The notes beneath the pieces were generated by a model that did no database searches, had not been told where the DNA came from, and saw only the letters and a program-made list of their open reading frames with translations. Made by a program: the position numbers and the translations under genes. A stretch of DNA of 53,242 bases from Nemertoderma westbladi (taxonomy: Eukaryota; Xenacoelomorpha; Nemertodermatida; Nemertodermatidae), in assembly GCA_032718475.1 (NCBI GenBank), contig JAUCBJ010008945.1:1-53242 (forward strand), given 5' to 3'. Each line of letters starts with the position of its first letter. The stretch's first letter is position 1. This document shows, piece after piece, positions 43,267-53,242 of this stretch.

Positions 43267-44183
43267 AATAATTATAGGTCCTACTTAGATTGGATAAACA
43301 TTACTTGTAATAAAAAATAAAATTAGTGGGTTTTTCAACTAAATGTACAATACTGTAGTTGAAACTCAATAACGGCTAACTCAAGTCGGTCTGAAGTACT
43401 CTAGTCTGCCACTACAGTAGAGCGTGAAATATCCGAAAGGGAAGTCTTTGAACCATTCCGTTATTTATGATCCGTTCAAGCAAGCTGAAACTTGTCAGAT
43501 ATGTGCTAATCCATCCTGTGTCGTTGTGAGGGTCGGTAATCGGTTTTCAGTTCTGCATGTGACGTGCTGCACGAAGGCCCCACTTCGTATATGTATAATA
43601 ACGTATCGTTATGTCGTTCGCACGACTTACTAACAAATTCGCGTCAATTTCCCATGGAGATCGATTAATTCCGATTAATTCGGTAGGAGTAGACAAATCA
43701 TATTTGGATGGGCAGTTTTTTTTTATTTGGATTCTTTTTTTTAAGTCACAAAGCTTACGTATATAATTAGAATAATATTCAAATGAAGCAATGTTATGAT
43801 GTCGGACTGGAAACTGGACTGGCACTGGAATTATACTTCTCAACAGCTCAGTACATGGAATGGTTCAACTATTAGTTGACTATACCATTCGGTTGGATAT
43901 AAGCAGCGACCGACTGCAGTGGTTTACACTAATTAATTTAGGACGATCTTGAATACGGGGGAAAATATTTAAATTCAAATATTCAAATTGATATAAATAA
44001 ATAAAATAAGAATTAAAATCAGCTGACAAAGTGCAGCAGCCCTATACACTCAACCATCCCCTAATATGCTCGCTTTCACTCAACGAGATAGTGACACCGG
44101 AATCAATTAATTATAATTAAAAATTCCGAAGTTTTTCGATTAAAAGTTGTGGTTTCCGGAAGGTTTCAAATTTTGTGGAAGCC
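43267..44183. other. intergenic with one orphan satellite unit
   Basis: No gene. At ~43609-43631, GTCGTTCGCACGACTTACTA is a lone satellite-like unit, ~340 bp beyond the array and with its loop bases inverted (TCGC in place of GCGA). Confidence 0.5.
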
Positions 44184-45190
44184 TGCCCATGACATTTGCT
44201 AGATCATTCAGCGCCAGTGTACTAAGATGCGTCTCAAGAAAGTCATGGGCTGTCCACCATGCTTATTCACTCCATGAGGCCGCCAAGTACACGATTATGC
44301 ACTGGCTGGTTCTCACGGCGAAAGCAATGTCCTGCAAAGAGAAACTTTGAGGCTCCGTTAAATTCTAGGGAAATTCCAAATCCTGGAAAGACTATTTAAC
44401 GCTGCACATGCCTCCCCCTTACGTATCCGAGGTCGGACCTGACTTTCTGATCCATGATCCCAAGTAGCAGAAGTCATTCACGTGCTCAATCAAACCATCC
44501 TTAGAGTGTATGCTGTCTAGGATGACTGTCATGATTTTGGTCTTCTTTGAGTTTACAAAAAGACAAAAAGACCAACACTAGAACCAACCTTCTCCAATGA
44601 GCAGAGGAGCTTTTGGGCTCCCTCTAGTGATTCTGACGTACCCCTAAGTCTCAGCAAAGTCTAGATCAGTAAGGTACATTGCAGGATATCCTCTACTTGT
44701 GCCAGTAGGGGGCGTTACCATCACCCTACCCTTATTTAGATGATCTAAGCATAACATACATAATTACCCACAATTACGAATAAGAATGGGGCAAGTGTGA
44801 ATCTCTGATGGACTCCCCATAAGACTTCGAATGGATCTGTGTCACCATCAGCAGTCGACACAAATGTGGTGGAACCATCACAATTGTAACAGTCTCTCAA
44901 CATGATCCCTGATATAATTCGTTATATAAAGCCTTAATATAATTCTGTTGAATAGCTTTGCAACAATCGAGATTAACGAGAGGCTGGGACCAACTTATTT
45001 GTTTTCATTTCTTTGTCCTATACATGTCCACAATAATGTGGTGAATGAGCTCCAACAAAGACCTCAGGGGGCACGCCTTCTACTCCACTGGCACGATTGG
45101 TCTTGATGCTCTTTCCTGCAGTCTTGATTTCAGCAAAGTAGATGCCAATAATAATGGGGAAATCTGTGTGCACTGATATCTGCAATCTAC
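44184..45190 (-). mobile_element. degenerate LINE copy, 5'-truncated with internal deletions
   Basis: Reverse-complement blocks match the plus-strand LINE in order: 44184-44343 to ~48795-48965, 44390-44500 to ~48430-48540, ~44530-44690 to ~48220-48350, ~44815-44890 to ~48010-48090, and 45045-45170 to ~47450-47560. The missing pieces are deletions, and no frame is intact. It runs opposite to the copy at 46582, so the two copies diverge head to head. Confidence 0.85.
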
Positions 45191-46581
45191 AGTTTCCTAG
45201 CAACAAGTTGAAGTCGACACATAATAATTATGGTTAATTGAAATTCTTATAATTTAACGCCTAAATGACAAGGCAGTTACCGATGACCCCTCGTAAATTC
45301 TACTTGGAAAATTTCTAAACTTTTGACAGACTATTTGTGTACCAAGTTTGGTTTGATTTCATCGTGTTATTAACGTTTAAATACCACTATGCTAAGGCTC
45401 ACCTTAATTCGTGGCCCGCCCCACATGTAACGATTTTTACTGTGACAGAGTTACATGCTGGACATATAAAAAGGCCCTGGCAATTATCTGTTTAAAAAAA
45501 ACTTTCGAAATTAAGTTAATTATATGATTGGATGGATCTGCACGGTAGGAGCCCGGCGTCCCCTCCCCTCGCCGGTGTCGATAAGACTACTAAGATTACT
45601 AAGACCAAATGTTATCGCTATTGATACTTCTAAAAACTATATTTATTGTTGCTTTACATTTACTCACTTTGATTGAGTTCAAATAAACAAATTTGTATAA
45701 TTATTCTACCTCAGAGCCAAATAAATTGAAATTTAGAAATTTCCCACTTTGAGATGTTGTGAAAAAGGAAAGGCAATTTTGTATTTAAAAGTTTGACCAC
45801 CTTTGTGATAACGACAACCCCACACGCCCCCTCATCCCCCCATTTAAAGATACTCCTAAGAAATCACGAAACTAAATTAAAAATGCTAAGGATGTCAATT
45901 GGTATGGCAAGCAAACTTAAAACATTATTATCATCAGAGTTCATAGATCCAGAGTTGTGAAAACTAATATTACATTAGTAAAAATATGGACCCCACCAAT
46001 ATTACCTTTGTAACAAACACAGCAAAGTTGAATTTATTCGGCAGTGGAGTGCAACTACTTTTATTCACTATTGTTGGAAGAAAATAAAAATATCGCTCGT
46101 CAGAAAATAAAATCTACCAACAAATGAGAATACTATTAATAATTAGGTCTATCAATGTTTATGAAATAACAACCGCTCCAATCCCGTACCCACAACCTGT
46201 AGTCACAATGTCATAGCGGAATGTTGATTCTCCACTTTAGCGGCAGATGGCGCTCAACGATTTAAAGCATCTATGAGCAGATGTAGTTCTTGTGTCGATA
46301 AGCGAGAAACCAGACGAGACCAACAACTGTTAGAGCTAAGAGTTCGGATTTCAACCAGGCTCCCTTCCATACACCCTAGAAATAAATATATAAAGTTACT
46401 ACTTTTATATATTTTTTATATTTTTATATGGTTTTTTTAATAATAATGTTATGTTAGTACCGTAGTTACTTCAATAAGAGCATTAGCAACTTAAACGCCT
46501 GTTCGTAAACTGCTGTCCGTTTTACGTTTACGCCCGTACTGAACCGCCTTTATTGCCTATATTTTTCGTCCTGGGTCTATA
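45191..46581. other. intergenic, no gene seen
   Basis: AT-rich spacer between the two inverted LINE copies. It contains CATGTAACGATTTTTACTGTG-like sequence near 45422, resembling words near 9950, 10549, 11640 and 17630. Confidence 0.4.
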
Positions 46582-47852
46582 GCAATAGTGTTAACCGAAA
46601 TTCCGACAATCTTCAGGATTTTATCTCTGGAAATGGATTGTTTTCGGCTGGAACTCAGTTCAAGAAGCGAACTGGAAAGCTATGGACACATAGTGGACGC
46701 AGTGGTCACAAGTCCCAGATAGACCATATTCTGTTTCGTAGGAAATACAGGAGCTCTATACAAGACTCTAATGCATTTACACTTCGACCCTGCTCCAGTG
46801 ATCACCGCCTTATTGTGGCCAAGGTACGACTTAGTCTGCGTGCTAGCAGAACAACGAAATCTGCCTTGCCGCGGCATGACTGGTCCTCTCTGTTGCAACA
46901 GCCAAGTGTGAGATCCAGCTTCACAATACAGCTGAGCAACAGGTATGAGGTTCTTGCCTCTGAGGCGGCAGATCACTGTGAGGGCTATACTGCCTTCACA
47001 GAAGCAGTTAAGTTAGCAGCTGCAGAAACAGTTCCTGTATATCCTCGAAACAGGAAAAGGGCCCCCTGGACTGACAACAAAATTCAGAAGTGCCGAAATG
47101 ACTTCTATAAGGCGCAGAAAGAGTTCCGACTCAAACAGACTACAGCGGCTAAGAATGCAGTTAAGGCTGCATCTAGGTCCCTGAACAGGCAGTACTCTGT
47201 TAATGTACAGGAGCTAATAAACCAACAGGTTGATGGCATCAATGATGCTGACGACAGCAGACAATCATCCCAGGCATGGAAATCGATCAACTTGCTTACT
47301 GGGCGGAAAAGCCAACCAACCACCAAGGTTAAAGCTGAATCACCAGCCGATCGCCTCAATGGTTGGAAGGCCCACTTTGAAAAGCTCCTCAATAATGACA
47401 GGGTATTGCCTGATAACTTTATAGAAGTAAAAGTGTCTGAGTCTGTACTCCCAGATATTCCCATTGGTGATATCTCCTTTGCAGAAGTGAAGGATGCTGC
47501 AAAGAGTATTAAGACCAATCGTGCCAGTGGAGTAGATGGTGTTCCCCCTGAGGTCTTTAAAATACCCGAGTGTTTAAAGCTCATTTATCCCATCATAGTA
47601 GACATGTACCGAACAACAAGAGTCCCACAAGAAATGAAAACAAATAAGTTGGTGCCAGTTCCCAAGAAGGGCAACCTAACACTCTATGGTTCTTTTCGGG
47701 GAATCTCATTGATCTCGATTGCTGCAAAGCTATACAATATAATAATTCTATTAAATCGCATCAGGGGTCCCATTGAGAGACTGCTCCGTGGAAATCAGAA
47801 TGGGTTCCGTAAAGATCGTGGGACCATGGAGCCCATTTTGGCAGAAGGATAA
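46582..47852 (+). pseudogene. LINE ORF part 1: endonuclease C-terminus and RT N-terminus
   Basis: The endonuclease end is seen as SQIDHILFRRK and CSSDHRLIVAKV (catalytic SDH). A ~200-residue linker follows, then the RT fingers: KTNRASGVDGVPPEVF, FRGISLISIAAKLYN and NQNGFRKDRGT. The frame is open upstream of ATG 46638 to about 46582. TAA at 47850-47852 ends it. The next conserved residues (RRIIEELSKKKDRHL) lie in another frame over 47838-47890, so two compensating indels flank that stop. Confidence 0.85.
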
Positions 47853-49019
47853 TTGAAGAGTTATCCAAAAAGAAAGACAGGCATCTATCTGGCTGTTATC
47901 TTTATTGACTTCTTCAAGGCCTTTGATTCAGTCTCTCGCTCACGTATGTTCAGCATACTTTCATTATATGGGATTCCTGATGAAATTATTGTAGCAATCA
48001 GATCAGTATACGATGGTTCGACAACATTTGTGTCTACTTTTGACGGTGACACAGAACCATTTGAAGTGTTATGGGGCGTCCTCCAGGGAGACACACTTGC
48101 ACCATTCTTGTTCATAATTGTGGTTGACTATGTTCTACGCATGTCCTTAGATCATCATAATGATGATGGGGTGATGATAACTCCACCTACTGGCTCCGGA
48201 AGTCGAGGAAATCCTACCAAGTACCTAACTGATCTAGACTTTGCTGATGACTTAGGAGTACTCTCAGAATCACTAGAGGGAGCCCAACGGCTCCTCAGCT
48301 CATTAGAACATGCTGCTTCTAGTGTTGGTCTTTTTATTAACTCCAGAAAGACCAAAATTTTGACAGTTAACTTTGAAAGTCCTCAGCAAGTCTCTGATCG
48401 GATGAGCATAAGCTCAAAGGATGGTATGCTTGAGCATGTGGATGACTTCTGTTACCTGGGATCATGGATCCGGAAGTCAGGTGAGGACCTTCGAATACGT
48501 AAGGGAAAGGCATGGGCAGCCTTGAATAGGCTTTCCAGGATTTGGAAGTCACCGAGAATTAATCGGAATCTTAAGGTCCGATTATTTAGAGCAGCAGTAG
48601 TTCCAGTACTCCTCTATGGGAGTCCATGCTGGGCTCTAACTGCTGAGGACACCAAATCTCTGGATGGCACATTCACAAGAATGCTACGCCGGGTTCATTG
48701 TGTCAAGTACAATGCACACATCTCCAACCAGACACTATATAACATTGGAGGTGTCTCATTGGTTCCCCCAAGCTTGACACTAGAACAAAATCGCCTCCGC
48801 TTTGCAGGACATTGCTTTCGCTGTGAGGACCAGCCAGTGCATAATCTTGTACTTTGGCAGCCTCATGGAGTGAATAAGCATGGTGGACAGCCCATGACTT
48901 TCTTGAGACGCATCTTAAAGGACACTGGCCTTGAAGATGCGGATGATCTAGCAAATGTCATGGGTGATAGGGAGTTGTGGCGGTGCAATTTTGTCGACAA
49001 GCCGGCACAGCATTCTTAA
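47853..49019 (+). pseudogene. LINE ORF part 2: RT palm, thumb and C-terminal domain
   Basis: Carries AVIFIDFFKAFDSV (RT motif A Asp), GVLQGDTLAPFLF (motif B) and DLDFADDLGVLS (motif C, FADD), so all catalytic Asp residues remain. The thumb and C-terminal region follow (FCYLGSWIRKSGEDLRIRKG, LLYGSPCWALTAED). It ends at a stop at 49017-49019. Confidence 0.88.
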
Positions 49020-49060
49020 AAATGCAGCTGCAATGCAGCATGCCGATCCTAGTAGTAGTT

Positions 49061-50983
49061 TCGTTTTTCTAATATAATCGAGTTACCATAAGAGCAACAG
49101 GTCAGTAATGGTTGACCGATGCGCCTGTAAATAGCCTCTCGTCAACAAGTCAACCCCACCGACTAGCGATACTGGCTGTTTTAGCTGACGGGGCTCTGTC
49201 GAACAACGCGTCCCTGATAGCAGTAAAGGGGGTCTCTTTATTGAGAGGAAGTATTATTATTGCCGCGGAACTGCCCCAACTCATCACCTCTCCCACTCTC
49301 GCTCTCCGACGAAAATGAACATAAAATCAACATACACCAACCCACTACCCTACCCCGACAGCCGACACCCACCCACACCTACGATCTGAAAGATTGTACC
49401 CAATAAAAAAAAACAGGATAAGTTGAATCATACAACTAAAGCGGTAAGCTTGCAAGACGAAAGCATGATTTACTGAGAATATCAGTCATAATCTCACTTA
49501 ATGGAATACTGTACGTACATATTGTTCAAAACTTTTACTAAATTAATTGCAATGCTCACCTATCATTTCGCCGAGTGTCAATACATACTCTTACATACTC
49601 ATGCATGTTAAAAATTAAGGTATAATGGTACTGTACAAATCTGACAAATACTGGGATTGTAATTCAACTAGCATGATATAAACTAACGAACAAATTGGCA
49701 ATTAATATGGCTGATATTTACTTCTTTTTCATGTATATTTTTCAGAAATATTTCAATTGCATTAATTTACATATTTCCAGGCCCTTTCATCCCATTTTAC
49801 CAAATTTTTTACTTTCAGGGATTTTAATTTCCATGCGGTATAGGGTTCCGCAACTTTTAGTGGCAACACTAGAGACATCTAACCCAGGGTAGGGTATTCC
49901 TTAAATACCCCCTGTAGGTGTTGGGCTGGGCACCTATGGGTAAGATACAGCATAGCGCACTACCCAACTAACAAATTTCCAACTAAATCTTCCACTTTTC
50001 TTCTCCAAAACGCTCAAACTACCGTCCCAACTTCAGAAAAACAGAATAAAATTGGATTAGTTAGTAATAAATACTATTACTATTTAATACAGGTTCTATA
50101 CCTATAATGATAACGGACAATATCTCTCCTAAATACCCAACAAAACAATCCATCTAAACACTATTCCCCTACCAATTAACAGATTACGAATACATCTCAC
50201 TACACCACATCAAAAATCAATGTCACACCACCACTGCCTTTTCATTACATTTATAATGATATCAACAACCCAAAGATAGCCCATTTGCTATCATCTTATT
50301 GATAAAGCGCGATTTTATACCTCTGTTATATGATAGAATTATGGAGATAAATTTATACCCCTGTTATATTGAATATTCACCAAGAACAAACCAACAACAT
50401 CTATGGGAAATTTTTTAAAACGAATAAACATGTCAACTGTTGATTTATGACTCCAGGTAATGGACTATAATAAACAAACACCAGTGACTCTCGAATTACA
50501 GACGTAACCACCACGCAATGCTCCCATTCCTACACTATTAATGAAACACTAATAACCGACCTTCGGATTAGCCTCCCCTCCATTCCCCACACGGCGGGCA
50601 GCATTATTAGTCCTTCAGAATATAAGTCATCAATATCAAATACTGTCAACCCCTACAGGCAACAGACCAACTATCCCACTGACTTATACAAAATGAACCA
50701 ATAATGACGAGAGCAATATATGAGATAGAGGTTACACATTTAACCTGATAACAACCATTACGATCAGAGAAAACATGCGTCATATTAACAAACTCCCTAT
50801 CACTATTCTACTACTAACTGTTAAACAAACACCCCCCCCCCCCCCCCCCCCCCCTATCTGCCTATACTACTAACTGTTAATAACCCCCACCCCTCACCCT
50901 ATATTACTATGTCTAGATGTGGTGATTGGCAGGTTGACGCCTGTAGCATTATATATATATATATAAAGAGCAACAAAAACTAA
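49061..50983. other. intergenic; strongly G-poor strand from ~49950 to 50930
   Basis: No gene. From ~49950 to 50930 the plus strand is rich in A and C and poor in G, quite unlike its neighbours, and it ends in a C-run at 50829-50854. A TA microsatellite lies at ~50950-50965. Confidence 0.5.
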
Positions 50984-51170
50984 ACGTCTTCATCTGCGGA
51001 TTCGAAAGTGAAAAAAGATCTAAATTGATAGTTTTATAATAATAATAATAATATAGATTATTTATATAGCGCTTTTCTACGCTCGGCATACGCAAAGCGC
51101 TTTTATTATTATTATATTAAAACTATATATTTAGATCTCTTTTCATTTTCGAATCCGCAGATGAAGACGT
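50984..51170. mobile_element. palindromic MITE (~190 bp hairpin)
   Basis: The two halves are near-perfect inverted copies: ACGTCTTCATCTGCGGATTC on the left and its complement at 51151-51170 on the right, continuing through AGATCTAAAT and TAGTTTTA to an ATAATAATAATA tract. A short loop contains TATATAGCGCTTTTC and GCAAAGCGC. No coding capacity. I could not define the target duplication. Confidence 0.8.
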
Positions 51171-52740
51171 AGTAGATTTTGTTGTTGTTATGGTTATTAT
51201 TTATTTATATTGAATACGACAATTCTCAGAATTTGAATAAATTTGAAAATAATTAACTGGGGAGGGCTGCTGCTGCGAATTGTTAAAATAATTGTTATAT
51301 TATTAGAGGGTGATGATGTGAGGTTTGCTCAATAAATCGACCTAGCGTTGCTCAATATTATTTCACAGAATTAGAGGTTGAAGTCAAAATAGTTGAATTT
51401 GGTTACCCCCTGACTTTTTTCTCATCAGATTTTTTTTAATGTGTTTTCTGTTGTAAAATTTTATGGTAATTCCGAATCTGAAGTCAGTTTTTCGATAACT
51501 TGTTTTGTTCTCGAGTTAGGGCAATTTTGTAATTTTCAACCAAAATTTGAAAATTTTTAATTTTGGTGCAGCACATGACCTACTATAACACGACCCGGAA
51601 TGCTGCTGCAGGCGTAAAAATTTAGTGGGGTAACTTTCAACTTTAATAACTTTTTCCCACTTTATCTGCTGGTCACAAAAATTTCACTAATTCTAGATTA
51701 GTAAATTTTCTACCTTTTGAGGAAATTTTTTTTGCTGCCAATTACCATAGCAACCAGTAATGTAATTTCAATATATACATTTATTTTGCATTTTACAACT
51801 GAACACTTATATCGATTAAGTCAAAACTTGAATCAGGTATAATTTGGTTAGTTGCCTATATTCTGTGTAGGTTTTAACATCACCTAGTTACCATAGCTAC
51901 CAGCAGCGACGATTTAAAATATACACTTTTCACCTATATTTCAGATAAAAAGTTAGAATTTTTCTTTTTAGGAAATTCAATAATGCTGATCAAGATAATA
52001 ATATCTCTTCATTTCTTGCGCGCCGCCGGGTGGGGGGGGGGGGGGTATATTTTGTACTTAAGGTTGCCATAGCAACTGGTATTCAACTTTAAATATGTAT
52101 TTATTGGAATATTCTTATTGGTACTGACATACCTTCATGAAAAATTATTGGTTTGTATAATTGTAACAAATTTATAAAATTATTTTACTACCTGGTTACC
52201 GTAGTAACCATCAAAACCATGCTTTATAATAATTTTCAACAATTTCTATAATTTATTATTCCTCAGCACTTTTAGTCACTACTACTGGTATCAACGAAAT
52301 ATTATTAATGAAACTTTACCTTTTAATTTTACTTCTAGAAGAACGATTGCTTGTCTGTCCGTACGTTGAGCTGACATTCACCAAGGATTTCATCGTTCTC
52401 TATATTGTTTCGTTGATAATCGTTCTTGCTTCATCGAAGTTTTCCTTGTTGTAAAGGAACTTAGTCAATCTCGGAAAATCGGAAAATCTATTACAAAATC
52501 AATCCATAGATAAAATTTGTTAAGTCTAGCCTGAAATGTATACAATCTACTGAGGTGAAAAGTGCTTTATCGGCATAGTCGTCCGTTGTTAGAGGTTCCA
52601 AAATAATATTATTCTCATCTGCAAATTTATAAACTATTATTTTTTGAAATGACTTGACAAGGCTATGCTTAGATCGATTGGGAATTCTTGCATTTTTCCT
52701 TATTTAAACGATTACTACAACTTTAGGTAGAAGACATTTT
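51171..52740. other. intergenic, no gene seen
   Basis: AT-rich, with several GTTACCATAGCAACC-like words (~51745, ~51889, ~52065, ~52193) and a G-run at ~52031-52045. Confidence 0.4.
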
Positions 52741-53242
52741 GTTCGCGCTTTTGAAGACCTTTAGCAGTTTAACCTGCCAAAATTTATATGTCTTTTAGTT
52801 AATTAAAACACCTTTAGCATACGACGATATTTTATGCTAATACACAAAACATTAGCCGAAGTCAGCCCATGCGCGATCATTCACCCGATGGATCTACACC
52901 CGGGAGGCTGAATTCGGATGCTTAAATTTTATTATTGCAGTGTAAGGTTGCAATGTAAACTTACTGTATTATTCGATAGATCGTTAATAATTAATCTCTG
53001 ACAGATATTATTGGCTTTCGGGAAATATTAACAGTTCCTTTAGGACGTGGCGCTCTATCTATTTAAACAGAACTAGGACTTATACTAAACGCAACGATAC
53101 TGCTTATGATTAAAGTATAAAGCGTATTCTTTAGGAAATACTTTGTTACCAATCACAATCATGCACACTATTCTGCCGACCGTCAGTATATTTGATCACA
53201 CATAAAGAGAGCAGTAATTGACTCATGTAGTGTCTGCTAAAT
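52741..53242 (-). repeat. right copy of the ~500-bp inverted repeat pair, cut by the window edge
   Basis: The reverse complement aligns to 4822-5318 from end to end and is still similar at the window edge, so the element continues to the right. The inner border GTTCGCGCTT at 52741 corresponds exactly to the AGCGCGAAC border of the left copy. No coding frame of the A-D type is visible because those would lie beyond the edge. Confidence 0.75.

Larger units (their letters stand above)
46582..49060 (+). mobile_element. non-LTR retrotransposon (LINE), 5'-truncated
   Basis: Coding begins inside the apurinic-type endonuclease and ends with the RT C-terminal region; a stop at 49017-49019 and a short 3' tail follow. 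There is no obvious poly(A) or target duplication. The YLGSWI, LLYGSPCWALT and AGHCFRC-like C-terminal words are those of RTE-like or related invertebrate LINEs; I cannot settle the clade. Confidence 0.88.

Noticed and set aside
42708-43271. 188-codon ORF with LTKSCER repeats
   Set aside because: Translation of the hairpin satellite; the array does not keep one frame over its length because 21- and 22-bp units mix.

Overview
This is a stretch of animal nuclear DNA, most likely from a marine invertebrate. It is AT-rich, and its host genes are few and far apart. One gene has a GT-AG intron. There are many transposons of eukaryotic families, tRNA-derived SINEs, homopolymer G/C runs, and frequent GTAGGCCTA-type words. 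I cannot name the species; a deuterostome is a guess only.

Host genes. Three conserved genes are clear. An intronless SLC2A13/HMIT-type proton/myo-inositol symporter lies at 6439-8610 (+) and carries an in-frame 21-bp minisatellite in its central cytoplasmic loop. A two-exon NDC80/HEC1 kinetochore gene lies at 21300-25241 (-). An intronless FAXC (failed axon connections)-type GST-fold gene lies at 28858-29781 (-). Two short ORFs look like secreted peptide precursors I do not recognise: a four-Cys peptide at 30805-31041 (+) and a dibasic-processed peptide at 40470-40685 (+).

Mobile DNA. The left edge (1-4056) holds the most unusual locus: four overlapping reading frames, each one step back (-1) from the last. 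They encode an unrecognised coiled-coil protein, a 3'-5' exonuclease-like (DEDD/RNase D fold) domain with a degraded third motif, a cluster of zinc knuckles and a basic tail. About 0.8 kb downstream begins a ~500-bp repeat (4822-5318) that recurs, diverged and inverted, at the extreme right edge (52741-53242), so two related element ends face each other across ~47 kb. Other elements are a broken transposase-like gene with a huge 42/126-bp minisatellite beside it (12232-17040, -), a hAT-type non-autonomous element with perfect 8-bp target duplication (17935-19005), a MITE with 9-bp duplication (25766-26006), a Ty1/copia retrotransposon with identical 162-bp LTRs, target duplication and tRNA-iMet primer site (31843-36876, -), two convergent copies of one LINE (44184-45190 -, 46582-49060 +), and hairpin MITEs near 10.3 kb and 51 kb.

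Tandem DNA. A 1.8-kb satellite at 41441-43266 is built from ~21-bp units, each able to fold as a 7-bp-stem hairpin, with a 192-bp higher-order period. The remaining intervals are AT-rich intergenic DNA in which I see no gene.
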